A DNA stretch of 64,000 nucleotides, from positions 26,555-90,554 of the forward strand of contig CAJTZQ010000002.1 in NCBI GenBank assembly GCA_910583795.1. The letters are read 5' to 3'. The notes under the pieces are model-generated. The model saw only the letters and a list, made by a program, of their open reading frames with translations. It ran no database searches and was not told the origin of the DNA. How positions within the stretch are numbered: the first letter of the stretch is position 1; every line of letters begins with the position of its first letter. This document shows positions 15,683-24,332 of this stretch, one piece after another. A program made the position numbers and the translations under genes. Source of the DNA: an uncultured Muribaculaceae bacterium (GTDB taxonomy: Bacteria > Bacteroidota > Bacteroidia > Bacteroidales > Muribaculaceae).

Positions 15683-17766
15683 ACACTGCTGTAAACAAAT
15701 ATTCCCTCCTTTCTCTCGATGAGCAGGAGGAGTTGTTCTCAAATTTCCTTATTGAGAATTGGAGCTATTCTGCGGTCGCAACTTTCGCACGCAATGAGAA
15801 AGACTTCGAGCGTAGCTACATCTATCGTGAGCAGTCCAGGAAGGGTCCGTCGGCTATAGCCGGATCAGCCTATCATTCCGCACTTCAGGCGTTTTTCGAA
15901 CACTTGCGCGACACCGGATCTGAGCTCCCTATTGCCGACATGCAGGAAAAGGCTTATGCCCTGATCGATGCGGTTCAGGCTAACGAGTGGAAACTCGGCA
16001 AGCAGACACCCACGGTCGAAAAGATCATCGCCAAGACCACATCCATTGTAAATGCACTTATTGAAAATTTCTATAAGGAACGCCACATCTATACTGACGG
16101 AATTGCCCGCATTCTCGCCGTAGAACAAAAGGTTAGCACATGGCTTGTGATTAATGGTGTCGACATACCTCTACCCTTTCATGGCACTCTCGACCTCGTT
16201 GTAGAACTGCTTGATGGGCGCAGGATCATTATCGACCACAAGAGCAAGTCTGCTTTTACTGACGCTTCAGAACTCGGTTTCACAGGGGCGAAACAGGCAA
16301 TAGGATATGTCGATTCTTGGGAAACCCTCAACCCCTCCATGCCCATTGACGAAGTCTGGTACATGGAAAACAAGTACAGCGCGAATAAAGACAAGTCTCC
16401 TCAGCTAAAGAAAATGGTCATCACCCTCGATGCCGATACGCGCCGTCTTTATGAAGCTATCCTCTATGAACCTTTGCGCCGGATGATCTCCGCGACTTCC
16501 GACCCGGATTATATCTACACGATCAACGACTCCGACACTCTTGTCGACAAGGCTGAACTTTACGATTTCTGGGCGCGCACGCTCATGGTAGATATTGATT
16601 CATTCAATATTCCTGAAAGCAAGAAACCGCTCATCCTTCGCCGACAGAAGAAAATGCGCGACGCCTCCACGGCTTCCATATCCCCAAAAGTTATTACCTC
16701 ATTCCGCAAAAAAGCGGCAACATTCATCTCTTACGAACTCCGCAACGATATGACACCACAAGAAAAAATAGAACATACCCTCCGCTCCTTCAATATCTCC
16801 GCACGTGTGGCTCACACCCTCGGCTCTTTCTCATCTGTGTCTTACCTCCTTGAGATCGGCGCAGGTGTAATGATAAAAAACATCGCTTCCCATGCACTCG
16901 ACATCGCCAACGCTATTGATGTGCCATCCGTCCGCGTGCTCCCGACTCTCGTCATGCACGAAAACAGGTCCTACCTCTGTGTCGAGGCTCCCCACCGCTC
17001 AAACGACATTCTTCTTTGGGATGCAAAATATCTCCAGGGATCGCGCATCCCCATCGGTCTTGACAATTTCGGCAAACCTGTTGTCTGGGATATCAATAAC
17101 CAATCCACCCCCCACATGCTTATATGTGGTGCCACCGGATCCGGGAAATCAGTCTGCATCAAGTCTACAATCGAATATGCAAAACTCGCGGGTATAGACC
17201 GTATAATCATCCTCGACCCGAAATATGAGTTTGTAGGCAACATGCCCGGCTGCGAGATCATCACTGACATTGCCGACATCGAAGCCCGCATGAAGTCTTT
17301 GGTGGAAGAAATGCAGCAGCGCGCCAAGACGGGAGCATCCGGCAAGACCCTTATCGTATTCGATGAGTTTGCCGACGCCGTTTCATCCGCTCGCTCCGGA
17401 CGTGAGCTCGACATCCGCGAAATGGTGCAGGTCGGATATGACCGCAACGGTATGCCGAAAGAGGAATTGAAAGTGGTGGGTCGTGAAAAGTCTCTCGAGG
17501 AAAACATGAAGATGCTCCTCCAGAAAGGTCGCTCCCTGGGATATCGCATCATAGCGGCGACCCAAAGGGCATCCACAAAGGTGATCACCGGTGATGCAAA
17601 GGTCAACTTCCCCGTTCAGGTATGTTTCCGTGTCCCCAAGGCACTTGATTCCAAAGTGGTTCTCGACGAAGAGGGAGCCGAAACTCTCGCCGGACGCGGC
17701 GACGGGCTTATAAAGTCTCCGGAATATTTCGGTACCGTTCGTTTCCAAGGATTCTACAAACCATAA
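15679..17766 (+). CDS. PD-(D/E)XK nuclease fused to FtsK-like ATPase
   Basis: 695 aa in two parts. Residues about 25-300 are a RecB/Cas4-type PD-(D/E)XK nuclease: H66 (GSAYHSAL), GTLD with D172, and IIIDHKSK with D186 and K188. Residues about 430-690 are an FtsK/SpoIIIE-type ATPase: Walker A GATGSGKS (484-491), Walker B LIVFDEFAD (D562, E563), then an RGRSLGYR-like region and the sensor-like AATQR. The start overlaps the RecT-like stop (ATGA), so annealase and nuclease are translationally coupled, the usual phage recombination pair. The attached DNA-pumping ATPase is unusual and could drive processive resection. Activity of either half is untested. Confidence 0.8.
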   Translation: MNTAVNKYSLLSLDEQEELFSNFLIENWSYSAVATFARNEKDFERSYIYREQSRKGPSAIAGSAYHSALQAFFEHLRDTGSELPIADMQEKAYALIDAVQANEWKLGKQTPTVEKIIAKTTSIVNALIENFYKERHIYTDGIARILAVEQKVSTWLVINGVDIPLPFHGTLDLVVELLDGRRIIIDHKSKSAFTDASELGFTGAKQAIGYVDSWETLNPSMPIDEVWYMENKYSANKDKSPQLKKMVITLDADTRRLYEAILYEPLRRMISATSDPDYIYTINDSDTLVDKAELYDFWARTLMVDIDSFNIPESKKPLILRRQKKMRDASTASISPKVITSFRKKAATFISYELRNDMTPQEKIEHTLRSFNISARVAHTLGSFSSVSYLLEIGAGVMIKNIASHALDIANAIDVPSVRVLPTLVMHENRSYLCVEAPHRSNDILLWDAKYLQGSRIPIGLDNFGKPVVWDINNQSTPHMLICGATGSGKSVCIKSTIEYAKLAGIDRIIILDPKYEFVGNMPGCEIITDIADIEARMKSLVEEMQQRAKTGASGKTLIVFDEFADAVSSARSGRELDIREMVQVGYDRNGMPKEELKVVGREKSLEENMKMLLQKGRSLGYRIIAATQRASTKVITGDAKVNFPVQVCFRVPKALDSKVVLDEEGAETLAGRGDGLIKSPEYFGTVRFQGFYKP

Positions 17767-17778
17767 AATCTCACAGCC

Positions 17779-17988
17779 ATGCCACGATTAGGACAATTCG
17801 GATTTCACCTTAACAGAGGTTCTTGGAGAATTTATCAGGTGACAAGTGTATTCCCGGTTGCAGGAGGTCTATCCGGATATGGGATGACAGAACTTGAACA
17901 CGAATCAATCTATCCAATTGAGGAGCGTGAAAAGGCAAGAGAACGGGTATACGAACTCAACGGATGGAACTACCGTCCTCCGAAATAG
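17779..17988 (+). CDS. Small hypothetical protein
   Basis: 69 aa. FGFHLNRGSWRIYQVTSVFPVAGG is beta-rich; the tail EEREKARERVYELNGWNY is a charged helix, reminiscent of small phage DNA-metabolism accessory proteins. No family recognised. 12 nt after the nuclease-ATPase gene, same transcript. Confidence 0.5.
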   Translation: MPRLGQFGFHLNRGSWRIYQVTSVFPVAGGLSGYGMTELEHESIYPIEEREKARERVYELNGWNYRPPK

Positions 17989-17990
17989 CG

Positions 17991-18000
17991 AAAGGAGGTG
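17991..18000 (+). promoter_or_regulatory. Strong Shine-Dalgarno sequence
   Basis: AAAGGAGGTG ends 4 nt before ATG 18005. It is nearly the full anti-SD complement, which is unusual in Bacteroidetes, and it fixes the start of the next gene. Confidence 0.7.
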
Positions 18001-18004
18001 CATC

Positions 18005-18163
18005 ATGCCTGAAATCTGCAAGACTGATCTCCTTTTCATAATTGATCAGCTGGAGCTGCGCCGTGACGATCTCGCGCAGCGTGGCTCCGGCTCCACAAGA
18101 ATTATAAATAAAATCAGGATTATAAATCTTTTTGTCAATAAACTTAAAAAGAAACTATTATGA
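18005..18163 (+). CDS. 52-aa basic hypothetical protein
   Basis: MPEICKTDLLFIIDQLELRR begins an amphipathic helix followed by a basic tail (INKIRIINLFVNKLKKK). Start fixed by the SD at 17991-18000. The stop overlaps the next start (ATGA at 18160-18163). No family recognised. Confidence 0.5.
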   Translation: MPEICKTDLLFIIDQLELRRDDLAQRGSGSTRIINKIRIINLFVNKLKKKLL

Positions 18164-18261
18164 TCAAACAAGACCTTATAGAGCATCTGCTCGACCTTGA
18201 AATCCCGCGTGCTCACGCCATTCTCTCATCCCTTAACGAATCACCTCATGAAAAAGACTGA
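18160..18261 (+). CDS. 33-aa mini-protein bridging two genes
   Basis: MIKQDLIEHLLDLEIPRAHA... is a short amphipathic ORF. It starts in the stop of the preceding gene (ATGA) and ends inside the next one (start 18248). The tight two-sided overlap is the main argument that it is translated, perhaps mainly to couple its neighbours. Confidence 0.4.
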   Translation: MIKQDLIEHLLDLEIPRAHAILSSLNESPHEKD

Positions 18262-19174
18262 AACCCGCCTCTCGGAAATCAGGTTCAAGACATCTGATCT
18301 CAAAAGGATGCTCAATAAATATATTGTGAGGACAGTGACTCACAAATGGCAAGAAGAATATTTCGACACCCAAACAGGTGAGAACACTGAAATAACCCGC
18401 ACTGAGATATTGTTCGATAAAGGTACATTCATTGATGAAAAGGTTCTTTCTTCCATCCAGTTCTACAAGGATACCGGCAAACTCACAGACCCGGTTGAAG
18501 TCTCCAACCAGAAACGTCTGGCGTATACGGAACCTCGACATAGCCTTTACCCTTACAAAGTGGTGGCGGGTATAGCAGGAAAGCGGAAGACATTCCTTTT
18601 GTATGCTGTTTCTGTTTCTAACGCCATTGCCATTTGCTCCGACTTCATAGAGTTGAACTTTGAGGGATATTTTAATATCGTTTCCGTCTCCGCGATGGAA
18701 TATTGCACAATCCTTGTAGACAATCTCAAGAACCCGGTTAAAAAATCTGATCTTGACATTGCATACCTCAAAAATGAAATGTCTCTTGAAGAGTTTGCGG
18801 AAGCCACGGTAAATGCCATAGAGAATGGCAATACAGATCTGGAAGAGGAATCAACTAAGGAGACTCGAAGGTTTTATCAGATAAGTGCCCGGATATTATT
18901 GAAGGACATCAATCAGGTTGAAGCTGACGAGGAAGAGAAAGGATTATTTATTGTCCATACATATTCAGCCGTCCGTGCCAACATGATTATTGAGAAATAT
19001 CTTCATGATGAACAGCAACTGAGATATGAGGAATCCAAGAAACATCCCGACCGTACCTTTGTAATGCATGATATCTATTCCCTTATAGAGGAGTCGAAAA
19101 TCATTGCTGCAAGTTCTTTTATCCCCAAAGAGTTTTCATTGGCATATTATGAAGCCGCGGACTCTGACAGTTGA
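18248..19174 (+). CDS. Hypothetical phage protein, two similar modules
   Basis: 308 aa from ATG 18248. The two halves look related: YPYKVVAGIAGKRKTFLLYAVSVSNAIAICSDF in the first, FYQISARILLKDINQVEADEEEKGLFIVHTYSAVRANMII in the second. Each is a strand pair followed by an alpha helix that starts with a Ser/Ala-rich turn. This resembles DUF4494-like modules of Bacteroidetes phages and conjugative elements, but I would not insist. Soluble. The 3' end overlaps the start of the DUF1064 gene by 26 nt. Confidence 0.55.
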   Translation: MKKTETRLSEIRFKTSDLKRMLNKYIVRTVTHKWQEEYFDTQTGENTEITRTEILFDKGTFIDEKVLSSIQFYKDTGKLTDPVEVSNQKRLAYTEPRHSLYPYKVVAGIAGKRKTFLLYAVSVSNAIAICSDFIELNFEGYFNIVSVSAMEYCTILVDNLKNPVKKSDLDIAYLKNEMSLEEFAEATVNAIENGNTDLEEESTKETRRFYQISARILLKDINQVEADEEEKGLFIVHTYSAVRANMIIEKYLHDEQQLRYEESKKHPDRTFVMHDIYSLIEESKIIAASSFIPKEFSLAYYEAADSDS

Positions 19175-19532
19175 ACAGCTCCGTGCCCTTCAGGGGGTGA
19201 CCGGATCCAAAAGAAACAAGTATGGAGCGAAAAAGACCGGCTCCCACGCCTCGGGAAAGGAGCATGACCGCGCAGGTCAGCTCAAGCTTTGGCAGCGAGC
19301 CGGTCTGATCTCCGACCTCCGCGAACAGGTCTCCTTCACTGTGATCCCCACCCAGCGAGACGCCGACGGCAAGCTGATCGAGAAGTGCACCCGATACATT
19401 GCCGACTTCGTCTACAAAGACAGGGAGGGGAACACGGTGGTGGAAGACACGAAGGGGTTCCGCACCCCGGAGTATATCATGAAAAGGAAACTCATGCTCA
19501 AAGAATATGGAATAAGAATCAAAGAAACATAA
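19149..19532 (+). CDS. DUF1064 nuclease-like protein
   Basis: 127 aa from ATG 19149. The RNKYGAKKT...SGKEHDRAGQLKLWQRAGLISDL opening, TRYIADFVYKD and VVEDTKG are the signature of DUF1064, a PD-(D/E)XK-type family: E of KEHDRAGQ, D of YIADF, E and K of VVEDTKG. Family members are thought to act as phage endonucleases or junction resolvases. Overlaps the end of the preceding gene. Soluble, no signal. Confidence 0.75.
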   Translation: MKPRTLTVEQLRALQGVTGSKRNKYGAKKTGSHASGKEHDRAGQLKLWQRAGLISDLREQVSFTVIPTQRDADGKLIEKCTRYIADFVYKDREGNTVVEDTKGFRTPEYIMKRKLMLKEYGIRIKET

Positions 19533-19548
19533 CAACAGAAGTCACGAC

Positions 19549-20553
19549 ATGGCACGACCGCGAAAAGCCGGTCTCGACTACTTCCCTTTCGATGTCGACT
19601 TCTTCTCTGACGAGAAAGTGGTTTGCATCGCCGGCGAATTCGGGACCAAAGGCGAATTGACGATCATCAAGCTGCTCTGTGCGATATACCGCAACGGTTA
19701 TTTCACCCTGTGGAATGATGCTCTCAAATACAAGCTCAAACGTGAGATAGACGGCGCGTCAGGCGATCTGCTCGACAAGATTGTGCACACCTTGGTTAGA
19801 CGGGGATTCTTCGATGAATCGCTTTTTAACTCGGACTCGGTGCTCACCTCGGAAGGCATTCAACGCCGATACTTCGAAGCCACAAAGTTCCGGCAACGGG
19901 ACCGGGATCTACCTTACCTTTTGCTTATCCCAAGAGTAAACTACCCTAAAACCGACATTTCCCAATGGGAAACCCCCGTTTCCCAACGAGAAAGTACACA
20001 AATAAAAAGAAATAATATAAAAATATCATCTGACGATGATACAAAAAGCGCGCCGCCGTCGCCGCCCTTTGTTGAAGAAAAATTTTTAAAAGAATTTTTT
20101 TGTGAGGGATCATCCGGCGAACAGGATGCAAAACGTCTCGCGGCTCTCGACTCTCTCCGGCGCTCGTTCGGGCTCCCGGATATGGAAAGTATGAAAGATC
20201 TCGCCCGGCAGGTGATGGCAGACTGGAAGATCCGTCGCCATACTCCGAAAGACTGGGAAGACGCCGCCAACCATCTGGTCAGCACAATCCGAAAGAAATG
20301 TGCGGCTAAAGAGAGCCAGAAAACGGAAAGCGTCCAACGGACAGCGGAAAACGGAAACCGGTCAACGGGAAACTACATTGCCGAACTTGACCGCCAGGTT
20401 GAGAAACAGAAGCAAGATTTTGAGGAACGACAGAAAGCCCGTATGGCTCCGGCTGATTACATCCGCTCCAAAGGCTACGACCCTGACAAGGTCACCATGG
20501 TACAGGTCATGAGCCCGGATTGGTGTAGCAACAATCCCCCGACAGTTCAATGA
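19549..20553 (+). CDS. DUF4373/Lin1244-like replication protein
   Basis: 334 aa. The N-terminal domain (residues about 5-110; AGLDYFPFDVDFFSDEKV, YRNGYFTLWNDALKYKL, FDESLF) matches the Lin1244/Lin1753-like N-terminal domain found on phage replication-initiation proteins. The middle is a low-complexity linker. The C-terminal part (KDWEDAANHLVSTIRKK) looks DNA-binding. The linker near residues 255-280 (KTESVQRTAENGNRSTGNY) is encoded by the same A-rich 7-mer-like DNA (ACGGAAA type) that forms leaders elsewhere. It probably initiates or assists phage DNA replication (inference). Confidence 0.7.
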   Translation: MARPRKAGLDYFPFDVDFFSDEKVVCIAGEFGTKGELTIIKLLCAIYRNGYFTLWNDALKYKLKREIDGASGDLLDKIVHTLVRRGFFDESLFNSDSVLTSEGIQRRYFEATKFRQRDRDLPYLLLIPRVNYPKTDISQWETPVSQRESTQIKRNNIKISSDDDTKSAPPSPPFVEEKFLKEFFCEGSSGEQDAKRLAALDSLRRSFGLPDMESMKDLARQVMADWKIRRHTPKDWEDAANHLVSTIRKKCAAKESQKTESVQRTAENGNRSTGNYIAELDRQVEKQKQDFEERQKARMAPADYIRSKGYDPDKVTMVQVMSPDWCSNNPPTVQ

Positions 20554-20616
20554 GCAATTGATTAATCACGATTAGTCATACTCAATCCAAAATCTCAATT
20601 CAAATCAGGTTCAGAT

Positions 20617-20647
20617 CTTGAGCGTGGTGCGCACGAAGTAAGCACTC
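20617..20647. repeat. Dispersed repeat family B, copy 1 (intergenic)
   Basis: A 31-bp copy of CTTGAGCGTGGTGCGCACGA... ending AGCACTC, placed after the DUF4373 gene and followed by CTCAMAA heptamers up to the next start. Confidence 0.85.
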
Positions 20648-20680
20648 TCACAACTCAAATCTCACAACTCAAAACTAAAT
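20645..20680 (+). repeat. Tandem CTCAMAA heptamer leader
   Basis: CTCACAA, CTCAAAT, CTCACAA, CTCAAAA units run to ACTAAATAATT just before ATG 20685. The same composition precedes the capsid gene at 55753. Confidence 0.7.
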
Positions 20681-20684
20681 AATT

Positions 20685-20870
20685 ATGAACGCACGACAAT
20701 TTTTCGACAAGGTGGCATTGCTCCGCGTCCACCAGAAGGGATACTTCGCCACACGGAGCCGGGATGCACTTGAAGCGAGCAAGGCTCTCGAAAAGGAGAT
20801 AGACGCGGAGATCGACCGCGTAACCCAGATAATCGCCATCCGCCAGTCTCCAAACCTCTTCAATCAATAA
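20685..20870 (+). CDS. Small helical hypothetical protein
   Basis: 61 aa, almost entirely charged helix (KALEKEIDAEIDRVTQIIAIRQ), probably a coiled coil. MNARQFFDKVALLRVHQKGYF opening. No family recognised. It ends 5 nt before the methyltransferase start, so it is likely co-translated with it. Confidence 0.55.
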   Translation: MNARQFFDKVALLRVHQKGYFATRSRDALEASKALEKEIDAEIDRVTQIIAIRQSPNLFNQ

Positions 20871-20875
20871 CCGCA

Positions 20876-22507
20876 ATGATCAATCTTCTATACATAGATC
20901 TCTTCTGTGGTGCAGGAGGCACTTCCACCGGTATCAATTCCTCCCGTGTTGACGATGAGGAATGTGCAAAGGTCATTGCATGTGTCAACCACGATGCCAA
21001 CGCCATAGCCTCCCATGCATCCAACCATCCGGACGCACTCCACTTCACCGAAGACATCCGCACGCTTGAACTGTCACCGCTTGTTAGCCATCTCAGGAAA
21101 TGCCGTGCCGAGAACCCAGAAGCACTTACCGTATTGTGGGCGTCTCTTGAATGTACTAATTTCAGCCGTGCCAAAGGCGGACAGCCACGGGATGCAGACA
21201 GCCGGACTCTTGCCGAGCACCTGTTCCGATACATCGAAGCAATCAATCCGGACTACATTCAGATTGAAAACGTGGAGGAATTCATGTCGTGGGGCGATGT
21301 AGACCAAAACGGCAAACCTGTATCGAAAGACAAGGGTCGCAGCTACATGCGGTGGGTCAGGAATGTGAAAAGATACGGTTATGAATTTGATCACCGGATA
21401 ATGAATGCCGCCGATTACGGCGCCTACACGTCTCGGAAACGTTTCTTCGGGATATTCGCCCGAAAGGGTCTTCCGATTGTATTTCCGGAGCCGACTCACT
21501 GTAAGAACGGAAGCCACAACCTCTTCACAGAGCTGCTGCCATGGAAGCCTGTGCGTGAAGTCCTTGATTTTTCTAATGAGGGCAGAAGCATTTTCGGTCG
21601 AGAGAAACCATTGTCAGAAAAGACACTTGAGCGCATCCATGCCGGACTGATCAAGTTTGTTGCCGGAGGAAAAGACGCCTTCATGGTGAAATATAACTCG
21701 GTCAATCAGAAAACCGGGAAATATTGTCCTCCATCACTCGATGCTCCTTGCCCTACTGTAGCCACTCAGAACCGTCTGGCACTCGCACAGGTGTCGTTCC
21801 TCTCAAAACAATATGGAGGATCTCCGGAAGGAAAGAACATATCTGTTGAAAGCCCGGCTGGAACAATAACGACTGTAGACCATCACGCTTTCGTTTCAGT
21901 TCACTACGGAAACGGGTACAATCTTCCTATTGATCATCCTGCACCCACCATCACCACAAAAGATAAACTTTCGTTGGTAACGACTCGGTTCATTGCGAAT
22001 GAATATTCAGGAGGCGGTCAGATTTCAAGTATAGACACGGTCAACCCTGCTGTTCTCACCAACCCCAAGCAGAAACTTGTGACGTGTAACAGGTTCTTGG
22101 TCAATCCTCAGTACAATTCGACAGGCTCATCAGTTGAAGATCCTTGTTTCACTCTTATAGCACGCATGGACAAGCGTCCGCCGTCGTTTGTGACAGTAAA
22201 ACATGGCGCTATTCATGTGGAGATCTACGATACCGACTCTCCGATGACGGTAACGATTAAGAAATTTATGACTCTATACGGCATTGTCGATATAATGATG
22301 CGCATGCTCATGATTGACGAACTTAAACTTATCATGGGTTTCCCCGAAGATTACGTTCTCATCGGCACACAGGCAGAACAAAAGAAATACATAGGCAATG
22401 CCGTTGAGGTCACAATCGCCCGTAAATGGTGTGAGGCTCTATGTTCAACTCTCCGTTCCCTCCTGCTTCGCAAAACCCGAAAACCCTCAAAAATTAAAGC
22501 GGCATGA
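20876..22507 (+). CDS. C5-cytosine DNA methyltransferase
   Basis: 543 aa. Motif I DLFCGAGGTSTG (from D8), motif VI QIENVEEF (E131-N132-V133), the ADYGAYTSRKRFFGIF motif VIII, and a late GNAVEV motif X. At motif IV the expected PCQ is replaced by E92-C93-T94 in LECTNFS: the catalytic Cys is kept. The SAM-binding fold and Cys imply modification of phage or host DNA, probably to evade restriction; no partner restriction gene is seen. The target-recognition region (residues about 260-440) contains repeated PAPTITT/DAPCPT-like blocks. The stop overlaps the next start (ATGA). Confidence 0.88.
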   Translation: MINLLYIDLFCGAGGTSTGINSSRVDDEECAKVIACVNHDANAIASHASNHPDALHFTEDIRTLELSPLVSHLRKCRAENPEALTVLWASLECTNFSRAKGGQPRDADSRTLAEHLFRYIEAINPDYIQIENVEEFMSWGDVDQNGKPVSKDKGRSYMRWVRNVKRYGYEFDHRIMNAADYGAYTSRKRFFGIFARKGLPIVFPEPTHCKNGSHNLFTELLPWKPVREVLDFSNEGRSIFGREKPLSEKTLERIHAGLIKFVAGGKDAFMVKYNSVNQKTGKYCPPSLDAPCPTVATQNRLALAQVSFLSKQYGGSPEGKNISVESPAGTITTVDHHAFVSVHYGNGYNLPIDHPAPTITTKDKLSLVTTRFIANEYSGGGQISSIDTVNPAVLTNPKQKLVTCNRFLVNPQYNSTGSSVEDPCFTLIARMDKRPPSFVTVKHGAIHVEIYDTDSPMTVTIKKFMTLYGIVDIMMRMLMIDELKLIMGFPEDYVLIGTQAEQKKYIGNAVEVTIARKWCEALCSTLRSLLLRKTRKPSKIKAA

Positions 22508-22659
22508 AATTCAGATTTATAATCTACTTCGAGATTCAATCTTGCAGTTGTGGACCCCATCCAACCTGCAAGAAGCGAATCAGATGGATACTTTTTAACC
22601 TCTTCGGGTTCCAACGACAATACTCATTACCCTGCAAAGGTTGTGATTTACCATTCTAA
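22504..22659 (+). CDS. 51-aa Cys-rich mini-protein
   Basis: MKFRFIIYFEIQSCSCGPHP... contains CxC, a further Cys in TCKK and a late CKGC, five Cys in all. Starts in the methyltransferase stop (ATGA). Metal binding is plausible; no family recognised. Confidence 0.5.
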   Translation: MKFRFIIYFEIQSCSCGPHPTCKKRIRWILFNLFGFQRQYSLPCKGCDLPF

Positions 22660-22674
22660 TAAATAGTTTTTGCT

Positions 22675-23235
22675 ATGGAAACAAAATATAACATCACGGA
22701 AGATAATATTCGTGACTTCATGAATAATCATGAAGACGATTTCCCTTTGATTATTGATGATCAGGCTGGGTTAGACTTCAAAGACGAAAAGACAAGGGCT
22801 ATTCCTTCTAACGCCCATATCTACAAGAAAAAGAGCAAGACAAGAACCGTCAAGTTGGAAATAACTTCATTCCGGGGCATCAGCTGGGGAGCCATACACT
22901 ACTACGGCAAATTAATTGCCGATGGTATAGACTTTCAACTGATTGATAATCCCAGCATCACTACCTCGAACTGGGATGCTAAAAAGATCAATCCCCTCTA
23001 CCAATGGAGATATAGCTTTGACTTGAGAAGACCTGCCACCCAAGAGGAAATAGATCATGATCCGGATAGGTGGCATTATTATAATCCGGGAGACTTCACA
23101 ACGAGTTTCGATACAAAAGAGGAAATCATAGCTCTTGCAAAGGAGTGCTTCAAAATGAGGTTTTCCGGTGAATGGGAACTTTGGGTTGATGACTGCACAA
23201 TGGCAAGAACTAATATTTATCAGATCGAATTATGA
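22675..23235 (+). CDS. Hypothetical protein
   Basis: 186 aa, soluble, mixed alpha/beta with many aromatic residues (RWHYYNPGDF, EWELWVDDC). No family recognised. The last codons overlap the next start by 4 nt (ATGA at 23232-23235). It lies in a row of small genes typical of phage early regions. Confidence 0.5.
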   Translation: METKYNITEDNIRDFMNNHEDDFPLIIDDQAGLDFKDEKTRAIPSNAHIYKKKSKTRTVKLEITSFRGISWGAIHYYGKLIADGIDFQLIDNPSITTSNWDAKKINPLYQWRYSFDLRRPATQEEIDHDPDRWHYYNPGDFTTSFDTKEEIIALAKECFKMRFSGEWELWVDDCTMARTNIYQIEL

Positions 23236-23834
23236 AAGAGAGTATGAACCAATTACAAATAACCGCCCTCTCCCGCGTGTATGCGGAGTGGATGATAAAA
23301 GATGCAAAGTGTGAGGATCTGCCAAACTGCCTTAAAAAGACATTGCTGGCATCTAACACTGAGTATGCGGAAGAAGTTATTCGATGGTTGCTCAGCCGCT
23401 ACAACCTCGTCGAGAAAAGCGCCTACGATCTCGGCAAGCAGAAAGAGACAATCACGCAGGAGGAGATAGAAAATGAAGCGGTAGATTATGCCTTCGGGGA
23501 AAATAAGAAACGTCCCGATGCACGTCCCGATACAGCACCTGAATATGCGTGCGAAGACTTGATAGACGCTTTCAAAGTTGGCGCCAACTTCGCCCTCGGC
23601 AAGCAGGAGAAGGACGCTGACACCGTGATTCAAGGATGGCTTGTTCGAGATAAGGACGGAACACTAAATCTATTTTATGGTAGTGACAAGCCAATCAAGA
23701 GAGGTCAAGATGAGTATTGGAGTGTTGTCGCAGGTGCTGTTTTTGAATACTTGCCAATAGAAATGTTTCCCGACCTCACATGGGATGATGATCCACAAGA
23801 AGTAAAAATCATAATCAAAAAGAAGAAAAAATGA
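23232..23834 (+). CDS. Hypothetical phage protein
   Basis: 200 aa. N-terminal helical part (EYAEEVIRWLLSRYN), then LGKQKETITQEEIENEAVDYAF and FKVGANFALGKQEKDAD, motifs that recur in Bacteroidetes phage proteins I cannot name. The C-terminal third is a compact beta domain (IQGWLVRDKDGTLNLFYG...VFEYLPIEMFPDL), ending in poly-Lys. Overlaps the previous stop (ATGA). Confidence 0.55.
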   Translation: MKESMNQLQITALSRVYAEWMIKDAKCEDLPNCLKKTLLASNTEYAEEVIRWLLSRYNLVEKSAYDLGKQKETITQEEIENEAVDYAFGENKKRPDARPDTAPEYACEDLIDAFKVGANFALGKQEKDADTVIQGWLVRDKDGTLNLFYGSDKPIKRGQDEYWSVVAGAVFEYLPIEMFPDLTWDDDPQEVKIIIKKKKK

Positions 23835-23856
23835 ATAAAAATACCTTAGCTCTATT

Positions 23857-24087
23857 ATGAAAGAAACAGCAAAAGATTACAAGACTATTGTAGCCGAAAT
23901 GGCAGAAGTCCTATCGCGTCACCACCTAAGCACCCGTGAAGCTTCCTTCGCTTCCGCTATGATGTTTATCGCTGCGGTTGAAACTGACCTCAAAGGATAT
24001 CCCGATAGCCAAAGAGAAGCATTCTGCCACAGTATCATTCAAGGCTTTTATGCCAACAAGAACAAATCTATATCTCAAATGAATTGA
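23857..24087 (+). CDS. Small hypothetical protein
   Basis: 76 aa, helical (TIVAEMAEVLSRHHLSTREASFASAMMFIAAVETDL). No family recognised. Ends 2 nt before the lipoprotein start. Confidence 0.5.
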   Translation: MKETAKDYKTIVAEMAEVLSRHHLSTREASFASAMMFIAAVETDLKGYPDSQREAFCHSIIQGFYANKNKSISQMN

Positions 24088-24089
24088 CT

Positions 24090-24332
24090 ATGATGAAGAT
24101 TAAACCAACAACCATTCTCCTCGCCCTGCTTGCCCTGACGCTGACGGGGTGCGAGGAGCTGACGCAAGAGGAGGCACAACAGATAATAGACAATTCAGCT
24201 TCATATCATCTAAGAACGGTCAACTATCACGGACATAGTTACATCATCTATAGGGGGTATAGAGAAGGCGGCATCACCCACGACCCGGACTGCCCGTGCC
24301 GGGAGAAAGGAGGTAACAATGCGACAGATTAA
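24090..24332 (+). CDS. Small phage lipoprotein
   Basis: 80 aa from ATG 24090. Signal peptide with basic KIK, a hydrophobic LLALLALTLTGC and the lipobox cysteine. The mature part ends in DPDCPCREKGG. The SD of the YopX gene is embedded in its last codons (KGG). Phage lipoproteins of this size can act in superinfection exclusion or lysis; no assignment is possible. Confidence 0.6.
   Translation: MMKIKPTTILLALLALTLTGCEELTQEEAQQIIDNSASYHLRTVNYHGHSYIIYRGYREGGITHDPDCPCREKGGNNATD
24306..24314 (+). promoter_or_regulatory. Strong Shine-Dalgarno for the YopX gene
   Basis: AAAGGAGGT, 4 nt before ATG 24319, encoded inside the preceding gene. Confidence 0.65.

Noticed and set aside
15086..15742. 218-aa minus-strand ORF
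   Set aside because: Antisense to the RecT-like gene.
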